Source: Isoetes taiwanensis (taxonomy: Eukaryota > Streptophyta > Lycopodiopsida > Isoetales > Isoetaceae). Taken from it: a stretch of DNA of 64,000 bases. Position numbers and translations under genes: made by a program. The notes under the pieces were generated by a model. That model was not told the origin of the DNA, did not search any database, and saw nothing but the letters and a program-made list of their open reading frames with translations. Location: the NCBI GenBank assembly GCA_021234155.1, contig JAJEKV010000036.1, forward strand, positions 8,383,426-8,447,425. Direction: 5' to 3'. How positions within the stretch are numbered: position 1 is the first letter of the stretch; each line of letters starts with the position of its first letter. Positions 11,804-23,519 of the stretch are shown here, piece by piece.

Positions 11804-12955
11804 AAGAAGAAATTTTGAGGAGAGGAAAATTACATGAAGATTTTTTTTGGCGGCCGCGAGGTGACCCGACGGCGCTGCCCGCTAGGTCAGGTGGCCACTG
11901 CCGAAAAAAATTCAAGTGAATTTTTTTGTCCCGAAAATTCTCCAATGAAAAAAAATGGGCTTGAACTTTTCTGGAGGTTTTCTTATTCCAGTACATTTCT
12001 GACACTTCTTCATTGGCAATGCCACTTAGCAAGAGACGGCTGATGAGGTGGAGATCAGGTGCAAATTAGGTGGAGATTTTTCTTTGAAAGAAACTGTTGT
12101 TTCGAGGCAAAATTTTTTAGATTTCAAGGGCTTTTTTATTCTCTTTTCCAACAGAGTTTCATGGGATTATAAATAGACCTTCAAAGCATGATCATTAAGC
12201 AATGAATCCCTTTTTATCTTCTTCTTGATGTTATTTGTACTCCAATTTCATCTTTTGTCTTTATTGTTACATTGATTAATCATATGAACCATTTCTACCC
12301 AAGTTCAATTGGTTATTAGTCTCAATCAAGAAGAAGATGCACCCTCTTCTTGTGATGTTTGCGCTCACATTTTCATCATTTGTTGTTACCTTAGATGATT
12401 TTAACATGTTGAATTGTTTTGAGCCACCGACGCATGCGTGGCCAATGAAAGCAACAATGAGATAAATAGTCATCGAAAAGGAAACTAAATTATTTTACAC
12501 ATGTTGAATTGTTTTGAGCCACCCACACATATGTGGCCAATTAAAGCAACAATGTGATAAATAGTCATCGAAAAGGAAACTAAATTGTCTAAAGCCTACC
12601 TATTTTGTGACTACATGAATACAGTCGATAAACGTTGCTAATATGAACCCAAAAAGACCTGTTTGATATGATGTGAGTTAAATATTGTCGATTATTATAT
12701 GAAATTAAGTTACCCATTCCGAGCAGTCAACTCTCTATAGGGTACATAACACATCCAATATGATTTGTCTCTTACATCTTGTCTGGCTTATTTGGTAGCA
12801 GTGTAGCAGTATAGGGGCAGTACTTCATTGAGCATCGTGGGAAAAATTATTCAATCAGAAGCACTTTTATGAAAACAAATGCTATGCTGATACTTAGTAG
12901 GTATAATGAAAGTAGATATATAAAAGCAGCTCAAAGATGAAAGTTGTTATCAAAG

Positions 12956-13331
12956 TTAATGATATTCAACATCAAAACCTTTGATAGTGATCTTTCCGCT
13001 GCCATTTCTGGGAACCAAGGTGACATCAAAGCTTTCCCCATCTTTGACTTCCAAATCCTCAACAACATCTCCAATGCCAATCCTAACAATGGTGTTTATA
13101 GCTATATCCTCTTCCCCTTTCTTCATATGTGGAACGTGTAAGAAACTTCCAGCATACTACGTATCGAAAGAGGTCTCCGAATCCACTGTTGGCAAATTAT
13201 AAAAATGTCAAAACTCACTACCTCGTGCATTGGAAATTCAACACAATGTATCATCAAAATAGTTTTCCGCCCGTCTAATTCTGCCACCTCCTCTGCTGCA
13301 ACAGCCAGCAACAATTTCAGAGAAGACACTA
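12956..13331 (-). pseudogene. Polyphenol oxidase C-terminal stub 1
   Basis: The minus strand aligns with the last ~125 residues of the intact PPO. It retains VEFPMHE.V.FDIFI and ends at the same stop position with the same 3' flank. The whole tyrosinase copper domain is missing. Frame changes occur around 13135-13200 (PPO NLPTADSETS has become CQQWIRRPLSI in the shifted frame). A 21-bp segment (ACAATTTCAGAGAAGACACTA) was triplicated at its inner edge, and the TIR element at 13332-17654 inserted between repeats 1 and 2. Confidence 0.9.
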
Positions 13332-13486
13332 AAGTCGCATTTAATTAAAGTGGGTCAAATCTCGAAATTTGGGACTCAGACTGAAAATGGGACTCATGCA
13401 AAAAAAAAAGTAAGTTGCCATTGAATCATTATTAGATTTTTCCTTGATAAAATAAGAATAACATTTACACACGACAATCCGAGAAA

Positions 13487-13770
13487 ATGAAGGGGGTTGG
13501 TGGAGAAAGAAGAGTAGGAAGGAAGGGCAGACAGGAGGGAGGGAGGGGAAAGGCAAAGGAGCACGAGGAGGGCAAAAGGGCAAAGGGAGGGGCCGAGCAA
13601 ATGGGGGGGAGGGGAAGGGGAAGGGCAAAGGGGGGGAGGAGCAGGGTCTCTTGGGAAGGAGAGGGAGGGGAAGGGCAAAGGGGAGGGGCAGGGCATGGGA
13701 AAGAGGAGGAGGGGCAAAGGGGGAGAGCAATGGGGCAAAAGGGAAGGACGGAGGGGGGTTCCATGGCTAA
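13487..13770. repeat. Polypurine tract (GGGGA/GGCAAAG-rich)
   Basis: About 280 bases of the plus strand are almost entirely G and A, with irregular GGGGAAGGGCAAAG units. All reading frames on both strands are open only because of this composition, giving artificial Pro/Ser/Leu-rich or Gly/Arg/Glu-rich translations. Such tracts can adopt triplex structures. An ATTAATTAATTAATTAA tract follows at 13815-13875, then a TCTCGCCTCACGAGGCGAGA near-palindrome at about 13888. Confidence 0.85.
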
Positions 13771-13875
13771 ACAACTATTCAAAAAACTAAAAAGATTAAG
13801 TAGATAACTTAAATATTATAATTAATTAATTAATTAAACAATAAATAAATAATTAATTAAATAATTAATTAGAAT

Positions 13876-15114
13876 GGTGAGCTTTTTCTCGCCTCACGAG
13901 GCGAGAATGGGCAGGATTGAGGATTCATCCCTTCTGTACCCCCAAAATCTTCATTATCCTATCCCATGACATAGAATAAACCTTTGACCCGTTTGGGTGG
14001 AGCTGTAGAGCCGAAAATCCATCATCCCCCTGTGGGCATCTTGGAAATCTGGCAAATCCGTCAAGTGACGAAGCATCCGACACCAATTAATCGACCAATT
14101 GCTTCGATTAATTCCCATTATCTCTACAGAACAGAATCCCCGTGCAAATTGCTGGATTGGGTTTCGGCCATCAGTTGTTCACAGGGCTCCTTTCTTCGTC
14201 TGCTTCGTCTCCTCACTCTGGGTCGGATTTCCAAGCGAGTATTAGAGTCACTGCCCATGCCATAGTTACCAGTAGCATCATTGACTCTATATATCTGGCA
14301 TAGTATTTAATCCCCTTCACTACTCGCCACTACAACAACCCATCTCCTCATTCTCTTTCCTGCATATCTTGCCCATCTCTGGCATCATTTGTGGGCCAAA
14401 TATGCTATCTCTGGCTCAGAAATCTTCGATTAGAACCAACTACATACACGGCTCAGAAATCTTCAATCAAAACCAGCTTCGGCTCTGCTTTCTTCAAAAT
14501 TCTTCTATGATTGCTTTCTTGTGCAGTCCTGGCCCTGCTGATCCGGCATTGGGCGGCTTAGCGCTCCATATCCGGCTGCAAGCTAGGATTCGACCCCTTT
14601 TTTTAAGGCAAATCCGTCATCCCTGTGAGCATCTTAGAAATCCGGCATCTTGGATTTGTCTGGCAGTGCCTTTCCTCTGCCATTCTGCTCCCAGCGGAGT
14701 TTATCCCAGCGGAGTTTAAATAATATTCCGGTGCTGGCGACAGTGGTGACGGAGGAGCAATGAAGGGCAGACTGCTTTGTTCCCCTGTTTCTCCTGGATT
14801 GGGCTTCTCCAAGAACATTTGTGGGCCTCAATCTGTTGCTCTGTTGGGCTAACGCTGAAGATGTTAAAACATCCAGAAATGAAGCAAGACAGAAATCAAT
14901 TTTTTTCCTCCGGGTAGCCTAGAGATAAGTAAGATCGTGGAAAAAGATCCACAGCTAAACCATCCAAAGAAGCATAGATTTAAAGATCTTTATAGAAAGC
15001 AAAGATATAAGGAAGCAAAGGTTCTTGCAAGAAGCAAAGATAATTTAGCTGTGGTTTAGAGGAAAAAGGGGGCAGTTACCAACGACACCAAGAGAGAGGC
15101 CATAGAAAATTTCT
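13876..15114. other. Interior of TIR element without a recognised gene
   Basis: No family match is visible. A segment near 14000-14060 (TCATCCCCCTGTGGGCATCTT and neighbours) recurs diverged near 14610-14660 as a direct repeat. The TC-rich TTCGTCTGCTTCGTCTCC and the AGATCTTTATAGAAAGCAAAG area look like untranslated gene sequence, but I cannot identify a source. Confidence 0.35.
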
Positions 15115-15258
15115 TTGATGACGCTGGGATGGCGCTTCACCACGGCGGCAGGGCTAAGCCTTCCTTTTCTTCTCAATAATCCGTCTGCTTTTGGCTCTCC
15201 CATCCAGCCACCCGATCTGAAAGACTGCAAAAATAGCTTTGGATGTCCACCGGCTTCT
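15115..15258 (+). pseudogene. PPO N-terminal (thylakoid signal) fragment
   Basis: The frame passing through 15145 reads AAGLSLPFLLNNPSAFGSPI then QPPDLKDCKNS. The intact PPO has AAGLPFLINSPGAMGSPVQP then PDLKDCKKAG, the end of its thylakoid-transfer signal and start of the mature protein. The match fades upstream at LGWRFTT. It lies on the opposite strand to the PPO stub that the element interrupts, and no copper-domain sequence follows. It is either a captured piece of a PPO gene or debris of an inverted PPO copy. Confidence 0.85.
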
Positions 15259-15350
15259 CTTGGTAAGAAGCTTTGAAGGTAAGAAGCTCCACCGTAATAC
15301 TACATCTCCCTTCAAAATCAAGCTAATTTCAGTTTTCGATCTGCAGAGGC

Positions 15351-15461
15351 ATGGCCACAATGACCGCCCCTGCAACACTAGCTATCCCTATTGCCGGATT
15401 GACAGGCTCTTCAATCTCCGCCAAACGCTCTGTTCCTTCCAAGATTCAGCTCAATTCCGGT
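15351..15461 (+). pseudogene. Probable transit-peptide first exon, gene unknown
   Basis: An ATG at 15351 opens MATMTAPATLAIPIAGLTGS followed by SISAKRSVPSKIQLNSG. It is rich in Ser, Ala and Thr, poor in acidic residues, and basic near the end, as in chloroplast transit peptides. The frame meets a plausible 5' splice site (GGTAGGTTTTT) at about 15461, and a CTGCAG acceptor-like site lies just before the ATG. I could not recognise downstream exons. The source could be a nuclear-encoded photosystem or other plastid protein, but that is inference. Confidence 0.5.
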
Positions 15462-16599
15462 AGGTTTTTCTATCTTATATACTCTGATCTTTTTTACTCG
15501 CCAGATCATGCATGGTGCCTAATCTTTAGCGCAATGCGAAATACATGCAGCATTTGTGGCCGGAGCTGGAAGAAGCTCTGTAAATCCCCTTCAGCTTGGA
15601 TCCCCTGTTATGTCTCGTGTTACCTGGTAATATATTTTCTCTCTAGTTGAAATTCAAGAAGTGTATTTGTATCGACGCAGAGAGCTTCAGATTTGCACTA
15701 ACATAGGGAAGATTTGAATCCGGATTACAGCGATGGATGTGGAGAATTACAGAGATGGAGGTGAGGTGTTATAGCAGAAGCATACAGCCATGCCCAAAAC
15801 CATGCCCAAAACGAAAAGGATGTTCGAACTGGCTAGGTAATATGTCTTTTTATACGTCTACCAAATCTCTTTCAAGTTGCAATATGTGTGCTGGTACGTT
15901 CGCATGTCCCACATTATTTTGACCTTATAGGTGAATCTTTGTTAGCCCATGGAATATTTATTTAATAAGATGATAATATATTAAAAAATCTAAGTTCAAA
16001 AAAGGGGTATTACAAGGTGCAATAATATATTAAAAAAACTATAGAAAAAAGAAAGTATTTAACTTCATATAATATGAGGGTGTTTAACTTTATATGTATA
16101 TTGGCAGGAGGTGCTTCTACATATTCTATCACTTGGGGCCCTGTGGGGACTGGAGCCAGTCGACCAGCCAGCCAGATGATATAGTGGCCAGCCAACCAGA
16201 TGATATAGTTTGAACATTTAGGACATTGTCCTAAATCTCTTCTTTTTCAAAGGTATGTACAAAATCCTCCCCCCCTCTTCCTTTTTAATTTCAAATTTTG
16301 AATTTATCTAAGGCCAATGGATATGGATTTAAATGTTATATATAAATTCTAATGCCATATGTTTTATATTATTTTAGATCATATTATATTGTTTAGCTCA
16401 TCTATTATTAAAATCCCATTTTTTTCAAGCAGATTTGTGCTCCATAATATTGGAGATATTAAAATCCCATTAGTCACGATTTGTGCTCCATAATATTGGA
16501 GATAGAAACTATGTTTGTAGACAAGTAGGTTTGTGACATTTATTTCATGTTTGATTACATGTTTGAGTCGAGAATGGCCCTCAGACTTAAGTTTTTCAC
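15462..16599. other. TIR-element interior, no recognised gene
   Basis: Possible intron and later exon traces of the transit-peptide gene may lie near 15725-15840 (for example ENYRDGGEVL before a stop), but none can be assigned to a family. A 22-bp direct repeat (CCAGATGATATAGT) occurs near 16155-16210, and a TTTGTGCTCCATAATATTGG pair near 16434-16502. Confidence 0.35.
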
Positions 16600-16985
16600 T
16601 CTAAGCTGCCTTTTTCGACTCGCGAGTCGAGAAAGTTCCTCAGACCTGCATTTTCCACAGAATTGGCCCACAGAGCTGCGTTTTTCACTCTGAATTGTCT
16701 TTCGCGAGTCGAGAAAGGCCCTCAGAGGGGCCTTGAGGGTCTTTCTCGAGAAAGGCCCTCAAAAAACTTTTTTTTTCCTACTTAGAAAAAAAAGGAATTT
16801 TTTTTCTTGTTTTTTGTTTTTTTGGGCTCTAAGCTACATTTCTCGACTCGCGAGTCGAGAAAGGCCCTCAAAATTTTTTTTTTTCCCTATTTAGAAAAAA
16901 AATATATTTTTTTTTTCTTGTTTTTTTTTTTTTGGGCTCTAAGCTACATTTCTTGACTCATGAGTCGAGAAAGGCCCTCAGAGGG
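16600..16985. repeat. Palindrome-bearing repeats TCTCGACTCGCGAGTCGAGA, copy A
   Basis: A perfect 20-bp palindrome lies at 16841-16860. Variants lie near 16616, 16690, 16735 and 16950. Each is followed by AAGGCCCTCA and separated by runs of T and A plus GGGCTCTAAGCTACATT. No protein-coding frame is convincing. The arrangement resembles binding-site arrays or foldback ends of DNA transposons, but the function is unknown. Confidence 0.85.
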
Positions 16986-17658
16986 GCCTTAGGGCCTTAG
17001 GGCCTTTCTCATACCTACATTCTTCAGAAATGGCCCTTAGAATTGGTTGTTTTCTTATTTGTATGGTCCGTAGCATCACTTGCACTAACTTGATTTTGCC
17101 ATTGATTTTGCGAACAGAAAGGACATGATCAGGAGCCATGGAAGACACGTTAATTGAGGAAAGAGGACGAGAAGAGGTTGGTGACATGCATTGGTCAGGC
17201 TAGTGTGTTCAGATTTTTATTCTTTTCAAGTTGCACTTGTGGCTTGGGCATACTCGGACCTTGCTTCTCGCATGTTGTTCCCGATGGGGTGGTACGTGTG
17301 CGAAGATGATGTAATATTTGTGTCGGCCCCGACCATCATGGTATCTTCAACCATTGTAAAATACAATGTAATAAAATTATTTATGAATAAAAATTCAAGG
17401 CGAGAAAGCACCTCCTTTTCTGAGAGAGATAGCATTTTCATTGGTTTTAGTTGTGTTCTTTATCTTCTCGACTCGCTAACCGAGAAAAGTAGACCACGTA
17501 ATTTTCCTTAACCATTTCTTTCACACAGGAAAACAGGCATCTTCTGAAGCAATAATGCGGTTTTAAAAATTTCCCTCGTCCTTTTCGTGTAAAATAACAG
17601 GGTTCCAAAAAAAAGTGGGAATGGAATGAGACCCACTTTAATTAAATGCGACTTACTA

Positions 17659-19125
17659 ACAATTTCAGAGAAGACTCTAACAATTTTAGAGAAGACACCA
17701 ATAATTTTGCAATTCCATAGGGACCTGCAACTGCATCAATCTCTCCCACAGCCTTTCTGAGGCACAATATCGAACGCCTTCACAAAATCAAGGAAGCAGC
17801 AATATAGGTCCTGTTAGTGACTCCTGCTATCTTCAATCAAAGTTCGCAATGTAAAAAATATAATCAATGACGGACTGTCTGAGCATGAATCCTGCCTTTG
17901 TTAGGGCCCATACCTTTGCTTCCTCCTCCCACACTATCAATAATTGCTCCAACCAGAATGTCGGCCAACATGTTTGCAAACATCAAGCTGACCATGATTA
18001 TGCGGTAGTTGGCTGGGCAGTGAGGGTTGCTTGCCGTAGAAGTACATTTGATGAACTGGTCAGTTTGTTATTACAGTATGGGTAGTTGAAGAATTCCTCT
18101 AGCTCATCTGTAAGCATCTGGGCATAAGACTCTGCATGGTCGTAATTCAAGCATAGCTGAGGCATGGGGAGGGTTGTAGGACACTAGATCTAAACAGACC
18201 ATCAAGCTATTTGAAGGAAAAATGATTGATGGTCTGAATCCATCTCTTCATCTCTATTGTTTGTGCAAATACAAAAGTCAGTGACAAGATGTAGATCCTG
18301 TTCAACCACCGGCATGTAGATCATGTGACGATTAACCATAGTTAATCGTCACAGACCATGGCACTAAAGTCGTCCCCCTGATTATCCTGCCGACGACAAG
18401 TGTAGCTGGAGGAGGATGGCTATTATGCTAGATTATTGCAGATAACCAAGCTAAAGACGCTATACATCTGAAGCAACTGCTTACCATAGCGCGTGACTGG
18501 GTGTGCTTCGTCATCCAATGCATGTGGGCCAAGAAGTCTTTGCGGGGCAGAGTTGTAATACATCCTCAACCAAGGGGACAAACTTTGTTAGTTGTTCTAT
18601 GCCATTGCGTGCATTGAAGTCTCTAAGGAACATCGCATTTGTTAACTGTCTGTGCTATTACATGTCATTATATAGATTGACATATGGATGCATCCTATTT
18701 ACATCCGAGTGGCAATGATAAAAATTGGAATCTGCATATAGGAAGTAGCATGCTGCCACAAAAAAAAGTCGCCACAGCAATTCTACACTCGTACCCACTC
18801 CATCTTGTGTAGGGAGACTAACGGCGCTAAGGCTGTTCGACAGTAGCAGGCTATATCCTCATGTCCCTGCTTGCCTGTGAACTCATTGAACAACGAGTAG
18901 TGTGGATAGCCTGGCAGATCTAGTAGCCTATGCACATCATGTTCCCAAGTTTCCACAAGGAAGATGAGATCCATATCCCTAGCGATGGATATCAAACTAA
19001 CGCCCTTCTACCAGCAAAAATCACTAGGATTCCAAAAGACTATACGCAATCACAATCCGTATTTGGGGGTGGCAGATGTAGACTCTCCAGGAGTTCAGTG
19101 GTATTAAAGCGGGCAACTCAATATA
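17659..19125 (-). pseudogene. Non-L1 LINE relic with endonuclease and RT pieces, copy A
   Basis: On the minus strand, 18783-18995 encodes an endonuclease start (DMDLIFLVETWEHDVHRLLD). Near 18190-18340 follows DSDHQSFFLQIAW, the DSDH motif that closes such endonucleases. At 17900-18060 RT motifs read CPANYRIIMVSLMFANML. At 17700-17890 they read KAGFM, then YCCFLDFVKAFDIVP, which contains the first catalytic Asp. Many stops break it and everything after RT motif 2 is missing. Positions 17659-17700 are PPO-derived 21-bp repeats. The element probably belongs to the pentanucleotide-tailed family. Confidence 0.8.
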
Positions 19126-19698
19126 TCTAACATCAACATTTTTGCTCCATATAAATCTACAACTTTATTGTTCCCTGCAATACAACTGTACTTATGCTCG
19201 GCAACGCGGGCACTATTACTAGTAATAAGTGCAATAAACATGGTATGCATTTGAATTAGTCTTTGCCATTTAATGTGGCATCTTGAGTTGGTCCAAAGAA
19301 ATCTCAACTTGGCATGTTGGACATACTCTCCACGATTATTGAGATATTTAGAAAGGATATTAGTTTGACTCAGAAATAGTTCAATTGGAAGCTTGAATGA
19401 TAAAATAAAAAAGCCCAATTGCCCACTAAGCACTAATCAATTGTTGTAGCTTATGTGCTATCCACAATGTTTGAATATGGGCCGCTAGACTACAAGTGAT
19501 AAGTACAAATTTAAAATCACAATTTAATAATCTCATGTTGCATCTGAAGTCCACTTGAATGCAAATGTAGATATAAATTTAATAGTATGTTTCTTATTTT
19601 TTTAAATTCATCATATGCACATGGCTGGCAATATGTAAATAGTTATTTGGGTACCACATAACCCCCATTAGCCATCTTGCTTCCATTCTTTTTAATTG

Positions 19699-22600
19699 TT
19701 TTTTTTTTTTTTTTTTTTTTTTTGGAGGTAAGTATGTATATTATATTAATAAAAGGTAAAAACATCTAGATGAACCATATGTCCAGATATCATCGATAAG
19801 CACAAAGGGAACCCGCTAATCCCAAGGGGAGTTAGGGGGTTAACTGCCACAGTTTAACTCAGGGCAATGGCTACCTCCTCCGTGCTCCAAGAGCAACGGA
19901 AAAACAAGCTGAAGCCTTGTATACTCCCAATCCTATCTAGTTCTTTGTCATAATTCCTGCCATATTTCCTATGGTGTCCCAACCCCATCATTGCAACCTC
20001 CATATTGAAGTATTTGCGTATTCGGTGGTGGTAGAGAGCACGCTTTCCAATGGCAACATCACATCTATGTTTCCAAAGCGCCCATAGAGCTATATTGATG
20101 ACCGGCAGAAGGGTCCGCGACCTAGCCGAGGTCAATAATATATGTGGCCACTTCCCACTCGTCGGGGTTAAGTGAAGTATGGGTGAGGCCCGAGCAGTCT
20201 ACCACCATAGGGCGGAAGAACATGTGCTCCATCGATTCACATTGCCCACATCCTAGTGGGCGGAGATCTGATTCCGTTATTTTCCTCCTTCTCAATAGAG
20301 ACATGGTCTTTGATTCCATCTGAAGAGCTAACCACCGGAACAATCAGTATCTTCTTGGAGCACCGGCTTTGCGAGAGCCCACCAAGAGCGGCAGGAGCAC
20401 CTCATCAAGTAACATCCGGCTGGCCAAAACTTTGAAGGGAGAGGTTTCTTTTTAGCCTGTAAATCCCTTTCCGAGAGTATCCCTCCTGCTCTTGCCCTCA
20501 ATTCCCCGGACCTCACCAAGGCCTACACTCCCGACCAATCATGCACATTAGCCAAAATACGTCTAAAGATACTCTTATCCAGCCCACTCGCTTTGTTTGA
20601 GCGAGTTTGAAGATCAGACCAAGACATCCATTGGTCATCCAACCACACATCGGCTAAATGGCGGATCCTTGTTGTCTCCACCTTGAATATATGCGGGGGT
20701 GGACCGAGGCAGGTAGCCCACGCTTTTCCCATCTTGTTGTATTCGGAAGATGCTAAAGCCCCCACCCGTCCAGGGGTGGCTTTAGGTGGAAAACCTCTAT
20801 GACCTCCTGCCATGCACTGAGTAGGCCTCGCATAATAGGAGACACTCCACGTGGCATAGAAAACAGGTAAAAGAAGGAGCTTACCTCCTCCATAGGAATT
20901 GATGGCCTGCATAAGGGGGCGCATTTACCTAACGAGAATCGAACCAAGTGAAAGCGGTGATTGCTCCCCATAAGAGATCTCCAGTTATTTTTCTTTGCCG
21001 GGACCTGCGCTTAAAGCAGTAGATCCTTGCAACCCAATCCCCCATCTCTCCTGTCTCACACACCTCGGACCATGCAAGTTCGGAGGGACCATTCCAAATG
21101 AACATCCCGATCATCCTCTCAAGCTTCACCGTAGGCTGTCTTAGGGCCTAGGAGGGCAGGAGGAGTAGAAGACATGTGAGGATCCAAGCACAAAGATTGG
21201 CTACGGTCACTCGCCCACCATAGAGAGGCTTCTTAGTGACCAAAGATTTATTTTCCTCCAGAACCTTCTCCTCGAATGGGGGTCCCACCCACAGTAGAGG
21301 CACGAAGAGAGGGGAATGCCTAGAAGCTTCATTGTATCTTGTCGTCTTAGTACTTGGAGCCCAAGGGCCAAAGCGATTGTGGTGGACTTGTCCCTCATGC
21401 GGCCGGAGGATAGAGCATTTGTTCCTGTTGAGCTCAATTCCAGATGCAATAGAGAAACTTGAAAGAACTCCTTTAAACCTAGTCAAACTCTGGTCATCGT
21501 ACCTGAGGAATAGGAAGGTGTCGTCTGCGTATTGCATAATAGTGAGCATCTCATCAGCCATGCCTGGAAGCCTCAGTCCCTCAATTCTCTGTGAATGCAC
21601 TTCAGATTTGACCAAGCGCGTCAGAACATTAGCTACAATGAGGAATAGATAGGGCGCTAGTGGGCATCCTTGTCTCACTCCCTTCCTTATATGGAATAGT
21701 CCTGTAGGTCTCCCATTGAGGATCACTGATGCGCTAGCAAGATTGTTAAGGCCCATTACTCTCCCAACCAAATCGGGATGAAATCCCATTAGATGCATAA
21801 TCCTCTAAGCATTGCCAGCGTAGAGAGTCATGCGCTCTCTTGAAGTCCAACTTCGGGAAGAACTACCGGTTGACATGATCTTTGACACCAATGTGCCCCT
21901 TCCCTTTTTGCAAGATAATTATCCAATATGGATCTACGGTAGGAAGGCCGATGTTCCACGGTCAATCACTCTGCAAACATGGGCTTCATTGCGGATGCAA
22001 TGATCTTAGCCAAAATCTTATAAGTAGTGTTAGTCGAGCAATGGGTCTCCACTCACTTATAGACAATGGTGCGTCCACTTTGGGAATCAAGGAAATAAAG
22101 CTCATGGAAATGGCGGGTGAAGTTCTTTGGTCGACCATGCCCCTTTAATGGCTTCCACCAATTACGCCTTTAAGTTAAGGCCAAAACTCCACATAAAATT
22201 GGGAAACCCATCCGGACGAGGGGACTTACCCGTTGCCATAGAGCATAGTGTTTTGAAGACCTCTTGCTCGTGATGTCGGCCATGAGTAGTTGATTGTCGG
22301 CAGGGGAAGAATATTGGTTTGAGTTACCCTCGAGCAGGCCTCCATTGCATCATCAAAACCCACCGGCTGAGGGTCCTCCGAGAAAAGAGACTGGTATGTC
22401 TGCTTAAGAAAGAGACCAATATCTTGTTGCTTATCAATGATCTCCCCCTTGTCATTTAAGACCCTTGAAATTCCATTCTCGCTAGCCTAGCTTTTGACCA
22501 CCCTAAAGAACGCTTTGGAGTTCTCATGGTCCATCTCTGCATACCACGGATTTTGACCTTCAAACAGCTCCCTTGCCTCTTCCTCTTCAATGGCCTTTGC

Positions 22601-23519
22601 CCTTCTTTCCATCTCCTCCTCCCTATTTTGTTTGCCAACATCAAGGGGGTCGCTCAGCAGATCTTGTCTAATGCTTCTCAGCTCATTATAAAGGTCATTT
22701 TTCTCCTTTCTAAATATAGCAGCACGATCCCTGCCCCATAGCTTTATCCATTTTTTCATAGCCTGTGCCTTCTGTACCCATCCTTTCATGCTAGGTAAGG
22801 ATGTATGAGGCAGAGAGGCAAGAAACAATTTGAATGCATCTACAAAGCTCTGCTTAGTCAGGTAGCTTGTATTGAACTTGAAGGGCAGACATCCCTTCTC
22901 GTGCACCTCCGGCAGGGATTCAAATGTCAGTATTTGCGGAATATGGTCTGAATGGGAAAAGCATAAATCAGCCTGTACAAAGCATCGATCCATAAAGCTA
23001 GCTGTTCTATTGGCAACATAAAAACGGTCAAGGAGGCAGTAGACTCGGCTCTGACCTTTCTGCTTATTGGACCAGGAGTAAAGAGCATTAGATGGGGGTA
23101 CCAGTAGTAGCCCAATACCATCCAGAAGGTGTTCCCACGCCGTCCTTTCCTGAAGCTGGAGGTTACGGTTGACCCCTAACTTTTGGTCCCAAGTATCTGT
23201 CATGTTAAAATCTCCTGCCAGCACCCAATTGTCCACTAGCTGCCTCGTAGCCCAGTTATCAATTTCGCCCCATAACAAGGCTCTTTCAGCAGGGTTGTTA
23301 GAGGCATAGACATTTATTAGCCCCCAGCTCACCCCCTGCATTTCAAATATAAGGGCCTGCCATCTGCCAGTAGTGCTTGTGTGGGTGGCCTTAGGTGTGA
23401 GACCCTTCCAGAAGGAACCTACACCCCCCTTAGTCCCATCTGCTTTAGAAATAAGCGAGTGGTATCCACAACCCATCCATCCCCCAAGGGAACCAGCTTC
23501 AAAATCACCCAATCTATGC
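19699..23519 (-). mobile_element. L1-type LINE with 12-bp TSD and an empty site
   Basis: The plus strand shows a T tract from 19699 to 19723 and then GGAGGTAA, the reverse complement of a TTACCTCC-poly(A) end. TCTTTTTAATTG occurs once at each edge (19687-19698 and 23520-23531). In the duplicate block the same site at about 35450-35461 is uninterrupted and reads straight into TCGAAGAAG. The 3.82-kb copy is 5'-truncated inside the endonuclease domain, so ORF1 and the 5' UTR are missing. It inserted after the segmental duplication. Confidence 0.97.
19854..23512 (-). pseudogene. L1 ORF2 (endonuclease, RT, zinc region), broken
   Basis: The first 341-residue frame (22487-23512) is an apurinic-type endonuclease lacking its N-terminus. 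It shows WVLAGDFNMTD and SHSDHIPQIL, with the catalytic Asp and His motifs. Degraded sequence at 21800-22480 includes GKSPRPDGFP and KLDFKRAHDSLRW. At 21148-21798 RT reads GVRQGCPLAPYLFLIVANVL and QYADDTFLFLRYDD. Positions 20122-21129 hold the thumb-like and Cys/His segments (RPLGCGQCESMEHMFF). Stops at 22486-22490 and several frame changes prevent a full product, though single domains remain well preserved. Confidence 0.9.

Larger units (their letters stand above)
10830..13331. repeat. PPO array unit, copy 2
   Basis: Positions 10850-11345 match 23750-24245 and 35680-36175. Positions 11804-12170 match 24255-24595, and 12170-12950 match the intact PPO 3' flank at 25400-26115. The unit ends in PPO coding sequence. 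A LINE interrupts it at 11347-11803. The GAGCCACC segment (12420-12560) is itself duplicated. The 740-bp foldback element of copies 3 and 4 is absent, so this copy preserves its empty site near 12168. Confidence 0.8.
13332..17654. mobile_element. 4.3-kb TIR element with 4-bp TSD carrying gene fragments
   Basis: The left end 13332-13356 (AAGTCGCATTTAATTAAAG...) and right end 17630-17654 are perfect 25-bp inverted copies. ACTA flanks both ends (13328-13331 and 17655-17658). Removing the element and one ACTA restores an uninterrupted 21-bp repeat register in the PPO stub, which strongly supports a real insertion. No transposase is recognisable, so it is non-autonomous. The interior holds a polypurine tract, an AT-rich tract, a PPO 5' fragment, a probable transit-peptide exon and palindromic repeats. 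A 4-bp duplication is seen in few families (for example Sola). I cannot assign the superfamily. Confidence 0.75.

Noticed and set aside
13341-13807. Long open frames on both strands, Pro/Ser-rich or Gly/Arg-rich
   Set aside because: They arise only from the polypurine tract, which lacks stop codons in every frame. No domain is present.
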